DNA from: Phycisphaerae bacterium
Lineage (GTDB): Bacteria; Planctomycetota; Phycisphaerae; Tepidisphaerales; Tepidisphaeraceae
Direction of reading: 5' to 3'
Assembly: GCA_025924315.1 (NCBI GenBank)
Contig: JAICIO010000026.1
Span: forward strand, 1 to 62,713
DNA length: 62,713 bases
The notes below the pieces were generated by a model. The model was given only the letters and a program-made list of their open reading frames with translations. It searched no databases and was not told the origin of the DNA. This document shows, one piece after another, positions 1-8,905 of the stretch (position 1 is the first letter of the stretch; every line of letters starts with the position of its first letter). Position numbers and translations under genes: made by a program.

Positions 1-1
1 C

Positions 2-229
2 ATCGAAATCGCGTTCGGCTGCTACATGAGCAGCTTCATCTTCATCAGCCTGTGGTACAGCTACGCCCGCGGAAGCGTGCCGTTCCTGATGATGTTCGCC
101 GGTGGATACTTCTACGTCGGCTTCACCTCGCTGTACGTCCTGTACAAGATGCAGCAGGAAGCCGAATCCGCGATGGAAGAGCCCGAAGTGCCGGACGTCG
201 ATGTCGAAGCGGAAGTGCCATTCGCTTGA
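2..229 (+). CDS. C-terminal end of a membrane protein, possibly a family 2 glycosyltransferase (partial)
   Basis: The reading frame is open from the left edge, so this is the 3' end of a longer gene; the first internal ATG is at 26. The visible 75 residues hold two hydrophobic segments joined by a short loop, then an acidic tail ending in VPFA. A membrane pair with a motif like VPFLMMFAGGYFYVG close to the C-terminus resembles the end of cellulose-synthase-like glycosyltransferases, but the catalytic part lies outside the window, so this identity is a guess. The gene converges on the FkbM methyltransferase, with 18 bp between the two stop codons. Confidence 0.5.
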   Translation: MEIAFGCYMSSFIFISLWYSYARGSVPFLMMFAGGYFYVGFTSLYVLYKMQQEAESAMEEPEVPDVDVEAEVPFA

Positions 230-247
230 ATGCACTTGGGGACCGGC

Positions 248-1042
248 TCAACAGTAGGCATGCCATTCTTTGTTCTGCTGCTCGTCGTCGAGCAATTCAA
301 GTTGATAGCCATGTGACTTGAGCAGCGCCGTCGCGGCGTTCTCATCGATCCCCAGCGCCGCAAGACGCGCTGCATTCTGCTCGAAGAATACGTGGCGGAT
401 CTGCCGCTTCCGCAAAAGCGCTTCCGCGCCGAGGATCGCCCAAGTGTCGGCTCCCTCAATATCCACCTTCATCACTTCAATCGGCTGGTCGTCCGTGACG
501 AGGCTGTCGACGCGCACCGTTTCGACCGAAATTGACCCGCTCGATGCATGCGATTGCAATCCGCCCCAGCCGGTTTGCTCTTCAGGACCCGGATCGAAGG
601 CCAGTGTGCCTGGCGCTTCGCCGGCGGCCTTGCCGTGAATTTCGACGCGACCATCAATGTGGTTGTGCGCCATGTTCGCTCGCAGCGTCTTCACGTTCCG
701 CGGCGAGGCTTCGATGGCCACGACCGTGTTCCGCGAATTCCCGGCAAGCCAGATCAGCGAGAAATAGCCGATGTTTGCACCCACATCGATCATCCGTCCC
801 CCATTGCGAGCCAGCTCCGCGATGCGGCGCGACAGCTTCCTTTCGTAAAAGCCCATCATCGCGATCGATCCGCCGATGACATCCGATGGCATCAGGCCGG
901 TCATGGACATGCCGTTCGCGTAGCTGAGCGGCGCATTCTGGCACGCCGCGGCGTACTTTGAGGGAACCGGGAAATAGAAACGATAGAACGCCCGTGGCTT
1001 GAGCACATCGGGCAGAATTCGCATCAGCGTTGGGCGTCCCAT
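248..1042 (-). CDS. FkbM-family SAM-dependent methyltransferase
   Basis: The 264-residue protein has the SAM-binding motif IDVGANIGYFS near residues 85-95, an acidic ribose-binding position in VVAIEAS, and the later VMKVDIEGAD motif. This order is typical of FkbM methyltransferases, which usually O-methylate sugars or other small molecules, often in surface polysaccharide work. No signal peptide is seen, so it should act in the cytoplasm. It converges on a possible glycosyltransferase, which would fit glycan modification, but the substrate cannot be read from sequence. The N-terminal 60 residues look less conserved. Confidence 0.82.
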   Translation of the reverse strand: MGRPTLMRILPDVLKPRAFYRFYFPVPSKYAAACQNAPLSYANGMSMTGLMPSDVIGGSIAMMGFYERKLSRRIAELARNGGRMIDVGANIGYFSLIWLAGNSRNTVVAIEASPRNVKTLRANMAHNHIDGRVEIHGKAAGEAPGTLAFDPGPEEQTGWGGLQSHASSGSISVETVRVDSLVTDDQPIEVMKVDIEGADTWAILGAEALLRKRQIRHVFFEQNAARLAALGIDENAATALLKSHGYQLELLDDEQQNKEWHAYC

Positions 1043-1110
1043 TCAGCCAACTCCCCTCAATTCTCCGTCGTCATTATTGCGAGTATCCGATCCCATGCCA
1101 GTGCTGAGGA

Positions 1111-2103
1111 TTAGATCCACTTCTTCCGCCAGAACAGATAGAGCATGAACGTCACCGCGCACGCCATGAACCCGAGCGCGCCCAGGAACACCCAGTGGCT
1201 GTGGAAGAGCGGTTCCTCGAAGTTCATCCCGAAGAATCCCGTCACGATCGTCAGCGGCAACCCGATCACGCTGAGGATCGTCAGCGTCTTCATGATCTGG
1301 TTCAGGTGGTTGCTGATGCTCGACAGGTAAATGTCTCGCGCCCCCATGATCAGATCGCGATACAGCTCGACCATTTCGACGATGCGGTTGTAATGGTCCT
1401 GCACGTCGCGGAACCACACGCGGCTGCTTTCGCGGATGAACGGCACCTCGCCGCGCGTGAGCTGCGCGACGACTTCCCGCTGCGGATTCACGATCCGGCG
1501 CAGGTCGAGCAACTCGCGCTTCTTCATTGAGATCTTCCTCAGCACATCCGGCGTCGCGTTTTCGGTGGCCTCGTCTTCGATGTCATCGATCGCGCTCTCG
1601 ACGTAATCGAGAATCGGCATGTAATAGTCGGTGATGTGATCGAGAATGCTCTGCAGGATCATGTCGATCCCGCGGTCGAGCATCATCTGCGTTTCATGCT
1701 CGCAGCGCGCGCTCACCTCTTCGATGCTCTTAAAGTGCTCTTCGTGAATCGTGACCAGATAGCGGTCGGACATGAAGACGTCGAGCTCTTTCGTCCGCAG
1801 CTTCTGCTTGAAAGTCTCGAGGTCCGGGCCATGAAACACCATGTAAACGTATGGCCGGCCTTTCTCATTCGGTTCGCGTGTGTAGTCTTCGATCTTCGGC
1901 CGCTGCGCGTACTTGATGCTGTCTTCGATCGCGAGCGGATGAAAGTGAAACAGATCCGACAGGCACTTGAGCTCGCCGTCGGTTGCGTTTTCCATATCGA
2001 GCCAGAAGATCGCGTTTTCGTCGTGCAGGGCGTCCGCGACGGATTTCTCGTCAGTCGAAATCGAAACTTTGCCATCGCCGCGCTTGATGAACGCTTTCAG
2101 CAT
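1111..2103 (-). CDS. corA: CorA-family magnesium/cobalt transporter
   Basis: The 330-residue protein has a long soluble N-terminal domain rich in charged helices and two C-terminal membrane segments. The family signature GMN is at residues 292-294, at the end of the first membrane helix, followed by the usual periplasmic loop (FEEP) and a second helix ending in basic residues (FWRKKWI). CorA forms a pentameric inner-membrane channel for Mg2+ and sometimes Co2+ or Ni2+. The length and the two-helix ending fit the family. The gene is divergent from the thioesterase at 2139 with only 35 bp between starts, so the two promoters must overlap. Confidence 0.92.
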   Translation of the reverse strand: MLKAFIKRGDGKVSISTDEKSVADALHDENAIFWLDMENATDGELKCLSDLFHFHPLAIEDSIKYAQRPKIEDYTREPNEKGRPYVYMVFHGPDLETFKQKLRTKELDVFMSDRYLVTIHEEHFKSIEEVSARCEHETQMMLDRGIDMILQSILDHITDYYMPILDYVESAIDDIEDEATENATPDVLRKISMKKRELLDLRRIVNPQREVVAQLTRGEVPFIRESSRVWFRDVQDHYNRIVEMVELYRDLIMGARDIYLSSISNHLNQIMKTLTILSVIGLPLTIVTGFFGMNFEEPLFHSHWVFLGALGFMACAVTFMLYLFWRKKWI

Positions 2104-2138
2104 ATGCGGTAGATTATCGGCTCAAAGGGTGACACTGA

Positions 2139-2621
2139 ATGCTTGAACTTCCACACACCGCGGGCTGCCTCGTGTGCGGCCGCGAAAATCCGCAGGGCCT
2201 GAAGCTGAACTTGCACGTCGATCCCGACACCGGGCTTGTCACCACGAACTTCACGCCGACGCCGCAGCACATCGGGTTCGAAGGCATCATTCACGGCGGC
2301 GTGATCGCAACGGTGCTCGACGAAGCGATGGTCTGGGCCGCGACATGGAAAGGCCGCCGCTTCTGCGTCTGCGGGGAACTCACGATCCGCTTTCGCATCG
2401 CGGTGAAACCCGGCGACGGTCTCCGCATCGAAGCCGCCGTCGAATTCTCTCGCCCCAAGCTCGTCGAGTGCGCCAGCAAAGTCTTCGACGCCACCGGCCG
2501 ATTGCTGGCGACCGCATCCGGAAAATACATCCCGATGAGCGTCGAGCAGCACAAGTCGATGGTGAACACGCTCGTCGACGAACCCGTCACCGCTCAATCT
2601 GCGGCAGTACTTAGGTTCTAA
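2139..2621 (+). CDS. PaaI-like hotdog-fold thioesterase
   Basis: This 160-residue protein has the hotdog-fold signature HIGFEGIIHGG (HGG at residues 52-54) followed by the helix VIATVLDEAM, as in PaaI/YbgC-like acyl-CoA thioesterases. An N-terminal Cys-x2-Cys in GCLVCG precedes the fold; this occurs in a subset of the family. The likely reaction is hydrolysis of an acyl-CoA thioester in the cytoplasm, with unknown acyl group. The gene stands alone, divergent from corA. Confidence 0.8.
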   Translation: MLELPHTAGCLVCGRENPQGLKLNLHVDPDTGLVTTNFTPTPQHIGFEGIIHGGVIATVLDEAMVWAATWKGRRFCVCGELTIRFRIAVKPGDGLRIEAAVEFSRPKLVECASKVFDATGRLLATASGKYIPMSVEQHKSMVNTLVDEPVTAQSAAVLRF

Positions 2622-2695
2622 GGATGCAGAAATAGCCCGGGGGGCGCGCAGACGAATATGCGGAGGCCGTTGCTCGAAGTATAAATGGAACGTAT

Positions 2696-2727
2696 TGTCC
2701 GATAACGAAACGCGCTGTCCGTTAACG
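2696..2727. promoter_or_regulatory. Two direct 12-bp repeats, operator-like
   Basis: TGTCCGATAACG at 2696-2707 and TGTCCGTTAACG at 2716-2727 differ at one base and start exactly 20 bp apart, about two helical turns. The second contains the palindrome CCGTTAACGG. They lie 68-99 bp upstream of the secreted dockerin protein. Spacing suggests a dimeric regulator site; the regulator is unknown. Confidence 0.4.
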
Positions 2728-2794
2728 GATAGCCGACGCGCTCTGCAAGGGACGCAGCGCAAGATCCGAGTCAAACTCATTGGGGAAGTGAACG

Positions 2795-4972
2795 ATGCGA
2801 AGGATCGCCATACGTCTCGGCTGTTGGATTGCGGTCATGTGCTGTGTTTGCAGCCTCTCCGCCCAAACGACCGACCTGCATTTTGACTACGTGCCGTTCG
2901 ATCATCCAAACACGCCCGGCGTCACGCCGCACTTCGGCCAAGCACAGCTGGACGTCCTGAATTACCCGAGCATCAACGGCAATAAAATGCTGAGTTCGAC
3001 CGACGCAAAGCGGTCGCAGTACACCGACAACAACAACCAACTCGCCGAGTTCTACAACAACTTTCTCGCCGATTACAACAGCCAGCCGGTCGGCGCGAAA
3101 GATCCGATTGCCGAGGCGGACAAGATCAATGCGTACACGCTTAAGTTTTCGAACAATACCGGGCCGCGCCCGAATTGGATGATCCTCAACGAGATTTCCG
3201 CGAGCCTCTGGCCGCAGAATCCGGGCGATCCCAATCTATCGGTCTATCGCAAATGGGTTGTGGATTGCGTCACTCGGCTGCACGACACCTACGGCTACAC
3301 GGTCGTTACGTACGCGCCGTTTCCGACCGTCGGCACGGGCGCCGGCAGCAACGCGCCGTCGTGGCAGGCGCTGGCCGCCAAATCGTACATCGGAGTTGAG
3401 AATTATCTCAGCGGTGAAGAGGTGATGAACGGCGGCACTGATTACGCGTCGCGCGTTGCCTGGGCCCAGGCGCAGTATCTCGCCTCAAAGACGACCTACA
3501 CCACTGCCGGCGTGCCGTTCGATCATCTCTTTCTCGGTGAGGACTTCGCTCAGACGGTCGCCGGAACTGGATGGGGTCGCGCCGGACTCAGCGCCAGCGA
3601 CTGGGACACCGTCCTTCAGATCCGCCAGGACGCAATCCGCGCCGTGGGCTTTCCAGGGTTTCTCGCCTACTCCTGGGGCGGAAATGGAATGCTCATCAGC
3701 GAGGCGGAACAGATTCAGCACGAGTATTGGTACCGCACGCGCCTGGTGCTGCCTGGCCAGCAGCCGCAGTGGCTTTCCGACGGACCATGGACGATCGGGG
3801 ATGCCGCCACGCCGGTTCCGCTGACTTGGAACGAGCAGTTGAACTGGCTCGGCGGCGTTCCGAATGCGCCCGGCGCCGTTGCGAACTTCTATCGCACCAA
3901 CACCGCGGCGCGCTCCATCACGCTTGATGGCCCAAAGACCGTCGGCGTTCTCAGCTTCGACAGCCCTAACAGCTTTGCGATCACGGCCGGCACCGGCGGA
4001 GATCTCACGCTCGACAATTCGGGCGCCGGTGCAACGGTCACGATCAAGCAGGGCTCGCACAGCGTCTGGGCGCCGGTTTCGCTGGCGGACAATGCGACGA
4101 TCGACGTGACCGGCTCGTTCGCTTTGACCGGCGGGCTCAACAACTCATCCGGCAAATCGATCACGAAGACCGGCACTGGAATCCTGACGATCAGCGGAAC
4201 GCAATCGCACGGCAGCGGCGCGGTCCTCAACGCCAATGCGGGCGTGATGAACCTGAATTCCAACGCGAACGGTAATCTGAGCCTCAACGCGAATTCCACC
4301 GTCAATCTCGGGTCTGCCCAGAACCTCGCCGCTTTGAACATCGCCGCTGGTCAAACGGTCACTGTGAATCCGGCCGGCACGAATACTCTGCGCACAGCGT
4401 CGTTGAATGATAGCGGCAAGATCGATCTCAACGACAACTCCGCCATCCTCGATTACAGCGGCGCCAGTCCGATCGAAACCATCCGGCAGCTTATTCAAAC
4501 CGGCTACAACAATGGAAGCTGGGACGGCGACGGCATCACGAGCACCGCCGCGAGGCTGGCATCGAGCGCGGCCACGAAAACATCGCTCGCTTACGCAGAA
4601 GCGTTTGAACTCGGCACAACCATCTTCGACGGACAGAGTGTCGATAGCACGACGGTGCTGGTGAAATACACACTGGCCGGCGATGCAGACCTCAATGGGA
4701 TTGTGAACGCTTCCGACTTGAAGCTTCTCACCGCACATCTCGGCCAGAGCGGCGACTGGTACGATGGCGACTTCGACTACAACAACATCGTCAACCAGGC
4801 CGATTACAACCTGCTGGCGGCGAATCTTGGACAAAGTAATGGCGGTGGCGGCCCCGCAGCAGTTCCTCTGCCCGCCCCAGCCGCGCTCGCCGGAGTTGGC
4901 CTTCTGCTCGTCGTCGCCCGCCAAATTCTCGCCGGCGTTCCGCGGGGCGATCGACGAGGCCGGAAGGGGTGA
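2795..4972 (+). CDS. Secreted dockerin-type protein with glycosidase-like N-terminus and VPLP/PEP-CTERM-like tail
   Basis: The 725-residue protein starts with a signal peptide (about residues 1-23, ending LSAQ). Residues about 25-330 form a globular module with WMILNEIS and LFLGEDFAQ, each with a glutamate at the end of a hydrophobic strand, reminiscent of TIM-barrel glycosidases; this is only a resemblance. Residues about 350-560 are Gly/Asn/Thr-rich repeated beta-strands like planctomycete autotransporter-associated repeats. Two dockerin-like Asp-rich calcium loops follow (GDADLNGIVNASD near 628 and DFDYNNIVNQADY near 660). The C-terminus has VPLPAPAALAG, a hydrophobic segment and a basic end, as in exosortase-recognised tails. 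The protein is probably exported and anchored or released at the cell surface. No exosortase gene is in the window. Confidence 0.75.
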   Translation: MRRIAIRLGCWIAVMCCVCSLSAQTTDLHFDYVPFDHPNTPGVTPHFGQAQLDVLNYPSINGNKMLSSTDAKRSQYTDNNNQLAEFYNNFLADYNSQPVGAKDPIAEADKINAYTLKFSNNTGPRPNWMILNEISASLWPQNPGDPNLSVYRKWVVDCVTRLHDTYGYTVVTYAPFPTVGTGAGSNAPSWQALAAKSYIGVENYLSGEEVMNGGTDYASRVAWAQAQYLASKTTYTTAGVPFDHLFLGEDFAQTVAGTGWGRAGLSASDWDTVLQIRQDAIRAVGFPGFLAYSWGGNGMLISEAEQIQHEYWYRTRLVLPGQQPQWLSDGPWTIGDAATPVPLTWNEQLNWLGGVPNAPGAVANFYRTNTAARSITLDGPKTVGVLSFDSPNSFAITAGTGGDLTLDNSGAGATVTIKQGSHSVWAPVSLADNATIDVTGSFALTGGLNNSSGKSITKTGTGILTISGTQSHGSGAVLNANAGVMNLNSNANGNLSLNANSTVNLGSAQNLAALNIAAGQTVTVNPAGTNTLRTASLNDSGKIDLNDNSAILDYSGASPIETIRQLIQTGYNNGSWDGDGITSTAARLASSAATKTSLAYAEAFELGTTIFDGQSVDSTTVLVKYTLAGDADLNGIVNASDLKLLTAHLGQSGDWYDGDFDYNNIVNQADYNLLAANLGQSNGGGGPAAVPLPAPAALAGVGLLLVVARQILAGVPRGDRRGRKG

Positions 4973-4994
4973 AAGATCCTCGGTGTTGGCAGCG

Positions 4995-5429
4995 TCAATC
5001 CGCGGCGAAGTACATCGCCCAAATGAACAGCGACGTGAACATGACGCAGCCCGCGATCGTCAGCGAAATCCGAAACAGAAAGCCTCGGCTGCGGCGATCA
5101 TAGGTTTGCAGAAGCGTCTGCACGCGCATGAGCACCCATGCGGCCTGGAAAATCGCCCAGCCCGTCCAGCCGATGATCGGGAAGGCCACGGAATCGTCCG
5201 AATTCAGAATGAACGCGGCAATGACAAACATCCCCGCGATGTAACCGAGGTTGGCGAAAATGAGCACCAGCAGCGGCGTGCGGAATTTCCGTTCGATCGT
5301 TGATTCGGCGGCTTCGGCCGAAGCCTTCTTCGACGCGGCGAAGACTTTCCCGCCAAGCCACACGAACACAACCAGTTTGATGACGTCCCACGCCGCACTC
5401 TGCCCCAGCCCCTTGAGGAATTCGTCCAT
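4995..5429 (-). CDS. Small membrane protein of unknown function
   Basis: The 144-residue protein has about four hydrophobic segments (near residues 17-30, 52-75, 83-101 and 118-141) and a charged segment at about 33-50 (ASKKASAEAAESTIERK) that may be a short coiled coil. I do not recognise a family. It ends 22 bp from the stop of the dockerin protein on the opposite strand and has no operon partner. The start at 5429 gives a sensible amphipathic N-terminus. Confidence 0.6.
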   Translation of the reverse strand: MDEFLKGLGQSAAWDVIKLVVFVWLGGKVFAASKKASAEAAESTIERKFRTPLLVLIFANLGYIAGMFVIAAFILNSDDSVAFPIIGWTGWAIFQAAWVLMRVQTLLQTYDRRSRGFLFRISLTIAGCVMFTSLFIWAMYFAAD

Positions 5430-5580
5430 CTCTCTCCGCGTACGAGAAGCGATTCACTGATCTCGTTCAACAGCCGCTTTGACAATCAAAGCGCGACGAC
5501 AACCAGGCAGTTTTGCAAAAAGCTCTTACTGTGTCGATGAGAGTTAACGCAATTAATTCTAACGCCGGGCGTCGGGCTTC

Positions 5581-5658
5581 GTAGGGTCCGCTTCAGCGGA
5601 CCGGTTACTCGTCTTTTCGGACGGGGAGAAATAACCGGTCCGGTGAAGCTGACCCTAC
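5581..5658. repeat. REPIN-like inverted pair, GTAG/CTAC type, copy 1
   Basis: The left arm (5581-5607) begins GTAGGGTCCGCTTCAGCGGACC and the right arm (5632-5658) is its imperfect reverse complement ending CTAC. Each arm is itself a palindrome after the GTAG tetranucleotide. The right arm runs into the 3' end of the beta-galactosidase and supplies its TAG stop. Confidence 0.8.
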
Positions 5659-7415
5659 GACGGATCACGTGTTGCTCCCGAGCAGTCGTCCAAGATCGGC
5701 TCGGTCAGTCCACTGACGCTTCCGCGTCCGCTTCGTTCCAGATCGAAGACGACAATCTCGTTCGCGCCTTTCCGCAGCCAGACGCCGGGACAATACAGAG
5801 TCTGCTGCGGCCCGATGTGCCAGAATCGACCGAGGTTGTGGCCGTTGATCCAGACGGCGCCTTTGCGCCAAGCGCGAAGATCGAGGAAGGTATCGCCTGT
5901 TTCGGCCAGCTCAAACGTGCCGCGGTGAAAAGCGGGCGCGTCCACAGAATCCGTCGTGAACCGCAACGACGAAAGCTGATCTCGATCCATCGGCAGAGAA
6001 AAGATCTGCCAGTCCATCAGCGTCATGCGCCCGAGCATCACACAGTTGGTGATGCCCTTTCGATCGTGCATTCGCGGACCGTAGTTCACTCGGCCAAACG
6101 TGTCGACGAGGATGTCGAGCTGATGATGCTCGCCCGCAGGCAGTTCGACCTTTGTCTGATTCAACCGCCGATCGAGCGTCGCGATCGGCTGGCCATCGAG
6201 GTAGACGACCGCGTAGTCGTGCGGCTCGACGATCTCGAGCGTCCGCGATTCGAGCCCGCTGATCGATGTGCGATAAAGCACCATGCCGCTGCTTTGGCCA
6301 AGCGCTTCCATGGTTCGCGGCGAAGCGGACTGCACGGGTTCGGGCAACTGCTCGAAGAGCGCCGCCGATTCCGTCAGCTCGATCTTCGGGATCTCAATCA
6401 CCTTCATCGCCGGCGGAACGTCAGGGAGATTCGTACCACCCGGTTGATACGCGGCGAGCAGCTCGCGATATGCCCAATACTTCGGCTGCGGGCGACCCGC
6501 TTCATCGAGTGGCGCCCAGTAGTCGTAGCTCGTCACCTGCGGCTCGTATTGCCCGTGATGATTCGCGCCCGATGTGAAGCCGAAGTTTGTTCCACCGTGG
6601 AACATGTAGAGGTTGAACGACGCATCATTCTCAAGCATCCACTTCAGATCCTTAGCGGAGTCGGTGGAAGCGCTGCCTTGCCGCGGCTTTCCCCACGCGT
6701 CGAACCACCCGCACCAGAACTCGCCGCACATCGCCGGCTGATTCGGACGAAACGCGCGGAGCCGACCGATGTGATGCTCGGCATTGCTCCCGAAGTTCAC
6801 GACCGCGAGGCAATCTTCCACGGTGCCCGCGGCGAACATGTCGGAATCGGACCCGTCGCTCGTGAAGAGCGGGACGTCGAATCCCACGCGAACGAGGAGA
6901 TCGCGCAGCGTGCGGAGGTATTCCTTGTCGTTAGCGTAGCTGCCGTATTCGTTCTCGACCTGCACCATCAGGATCGGCCCGCCGCGCGTGCATGTGAGCG
7001 GCGAAAGCTCGCGCCCGACGCGCTCGATGTAATGCGTCATCGCCGGAAGATATCCCGGGTCCATGCAGCGAATGCGCAGGTCACGATTCGCCAGCAACCA
7101 CGCGGGCAGTCCACCGAAATCCCACTCGGCGCAAATGTAAGGTCCCGGCCGCAGCAGCACCCAAAGTCCAAGCTCCTGAGCCATTCGAACGAACGCCGCC
7201 ACGTCGAGCATGTCCGCGAAATCGAACCGACCCGGCCGCGGCTCATGCAGGTTCCAGGGCATGTACGTGCAGATCGTGTTCAAGCCCATCGCGCGAGCTT
7301 TGAGCAATCGATCGCGCCAATATTCGCGCGCGATGCGGAAGTAGTGAAGTTCACCGGAGAAAATGCGGAAAGGTTTGCCGTTGAGGAGAAACTGCGTGCC
7401 TTGGATTTCGAGCAT
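5655..7415 (-). CDS. Beta-galactosidase, glycoside hydrolase family 35
   Basis: The 586-residue protein opens with the GH35 pattern FLLNGKPFRIFSGELHYFR and continues with LRPGPYICAEWDFGGLPAWL. The acid/base glutamate is in VENEYGSY (about residue 156) and the nucleophile is in GEFWCGWFDAWG (about 232). C-terminal jelly-roll domains follow, with GRFWHIGPQQTLY near the end. It should remove terminal beta-linked galactose from oligo- or polysaccharides. No signal peptide is evident, so it may act on imported sugars. I chose the ATG at 7415 because the conserved fold begins at once; the frame stays open to an ATG at 7484. The stop codon lies in a repeat arm, so the last few residues (RDPS) may not be ancestral. 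Confidence 0.92.
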   Translation of the reverse strand: MLEIQGTQFLLNGKPFRIFSGELHYFRIAREYWRDRLLKARAMGLNTICTYMPWNLHEPRPGRFDFADMLDVAAFVRMAQELGLWVLLRPGPYICAEWDFGGLPAWLLANRDLRIRCMDPGYLPAMTHYIERVGRELSPLTCTRGGPILMVQVENEYGSYANDKEYLRTLRDLLVRVGFDVPLFTSDGSDSDMFAAGTVEDCLAVVNFGSNAEHHIGRLRAFRPNQPAMCGEFWCGWFDAWGKPRQGSASTDSAKDLKWMLENDASFNLYMFHGGTNFGFTSGANHHGQYEPQVTSYDYWAPLDEAGRPQPKYWAYRELLAAYQPGGTNLPDVPPAMKVIEIPKIELTESAALFEQLPEPVQSASPRTMEALGQSSGMVLYRTSISGLESRTLEIVEPHDYAVVYLDGQPIATLDRRLNQTKVELPAGEHHQLDILVDTFGRVNYGPRMHDRKGITNCVMLGRMTLMDWQIFSLPMDRDQLSSLRFTTDSVDAPAFHRGTFELAETGDTFLDLRAWRKGAVWINGHNLGRFWHIGPQQTLYCPGVWLRKGANEIVVFDLERSGRGSVSGLTEPILDDCSGATRDPS

Positions 7416-7513
7416 CGTGCGGACATTGTGTTCCGAAACCTGCTCACGACAAGTCAGCAATTTCTTCCGTTTCAAACCATGCACGCGTCGCGAAGCCGTG
7501 CTACTTTATCGGA

Positions 7514-8905
7514 ATGCTCGAAGACGTTCTCAAGACCATCGACGGCCGACGCGATCAGTCGATCGCGCTGCTCAAGGAATTCCTCTCCATCCCCAGCGTC
7601 AGCGCGCAGCCCGATCACAAGCCCGATATGCAGCGGTGTGCCCAGTGGCTCGCCGACCAGTTTCGTTTCGCGGCGATGGACGTCGCCGTCATGCCAACGA
7701 AGGGCACGTTCGACAAGCTCAGTGCAGGACATCCCGCGGTCGTGGCGAAGAACAAGCATCAACCCGGACGCCCGACAATCCTTCTCTACGGCCACTACGA
7801 TGTCCAACCACCCGAGCCGCTCGAGCAGTGGAAGACGGGCCCGTTCGAGCCGACGATCCGCGATGGCGCGATCTACGCGCGCGGCGCCGCCGACGACAAG
7901 GGCCAGGTCTGGGCGCACGTCGAAGCGATCATGGCGTGGCAGGCGCATGGTGGCCCGCCGATCAACCTCACGGTCATCATCGAAGGCGAAGAAGAGATCG
8001 GAAGCGACAACCTCGGCGCGTTCTTCAAAGAACACCGCGACGCGCTTCGTGCAGACCTCGCGGTCATCAGCGACACGAACCAGTTCGCGAAAGGCCTCCC
8101 CGCCATCACCTACGGGCTGCGTGGGCTTTGCTACGCGGAAGTCTTCATCACTGGTCCGAGCCACGATCTGCACAGCGGTCTTTTCGGCGGAGCGGTCGTC
8201 AATCCGGCGAATTTCCTCTGCGAGATCGTCGCGTCGCTGCACGATGACAAGGGTCGCGTGACCATTCCCGGCTTCTACGACGACGTCGTTGCGTTAACGG
8301 AGACCGAGCGTGCGATGTGGCGCAGGCTCCCATTCTCCGAAGACGAATTCGCCAAAGGCGTTGGCCTGAAGAAGGGAACGGGCGAAGAAGGCTACAGTTC
8401 GATCGAGCGAAAATGGGCTCGTCCAACGTGCGACGTCAACGGCATCACGACCGGTTACCAAGGCCCCGGTGCCAAGACGATCATTCCATCGACCGCGTCC
8501 ATGAAGATCTCGATGCGCCTGGTGCCGGATCAGGATCCTGAGAAAATCCAAGTCGCATTTGAGAAGACAATCCGCGCGAAGTGCGGCGATCAGGTTCAGG
8601 TGAAGTTCGTCTGGCATGGCGCATCGAAGCCGGTGCTCGTCCCAATCGACAGCCGCCCAATGCAGTTCGCCGCCGAAGCGGTCGAGCAGGGCTTCGGCGT
8701 GAAGCCGACGATGATGCGCGAAGGCGGAAGCATTCCGGTCGTCGGCCTGATCAAGCAGGCGCTCGGCATCGACACGCTGCTCGTCGGCTTCGGCCTGCCA
8801 GACGACCGCGTCCATTCGCCGAACGAAAAGTTCGATCTTGATTCGCTCTACAAAGGCACACGCAGCGCGGCCGTGCTGTACCAGAAACTCTCGCAACTCA
8901 AATGA
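7514..8905 (+). CDS. M20-family metallopeptidase (dipeptidase-like)
   Basis: The 463-residue protein shows the M20 zinc motifs: YGHYDVQPPE with metal ligand His 94 and catalytic Asp 96, RGAADDKGQ with the bridging Asp near 127, and EGEEEIGS with the catalytic Glu pair near 159-161. A dimerisation (lid) domain occupies the middle. Length and motif spacing fit the CNDP/DapE-like dipeptidase branch that hydrolyses dipeptides or other amide bonds in the cytoplasm with two zinc ions. It is the first gene of a tight three-gene operon: its stop overlaps the next start (ATGA). Confidence 0.9.
   Translation: MLEDVLKTIDGRRDQSIALLKEFLSIPSVSAQPDHKPDMQRCAQWLADQFRFAAMDVAVMPTKGTFDKLSAGHPAVVAKNKHQPGRPTILLYGHYDVQPPEPLEQWKTGPFEPTIRDGAIYARGAADDKGQVWAHVEAIMAWQAHGGPPINLTVIIEGEEEIGSDNLGAFFKEHRDALRADLAVISDTNQFAKGLPAITYGLRGLCYAEVFITGPSHDLHSGLFGGAVVNPANFLCEIVASLHDDKGRVTIPGFYDDVVALTETERAMWRRLPFSEDEFAKGVGLKKGTGEEGYSSIERKWARPTCDVNGITTGYQGPGAKTIIPSTASMKISMRLVPDQDPEKIQVAFEKTIRAKCGDQVQVKFVWHGASKPVLVPIDSRPMQFAAEAVEQGFGVKPTMMREGGSIPVVGLIKQALGIDTLLVGFGLPDDRVHSPNEKFDLDSLYKGTRSAAVLYQKLSQLK

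Noticed and set aside
5643-8261. 872-codon open frame on the plus strand
   Set aside because: It runs antisense to the GH35 gene and out of frame through the M20 peptidase; its composition (Arg/Ser-rich) is that of a shadow frame in GC-rich DNA.
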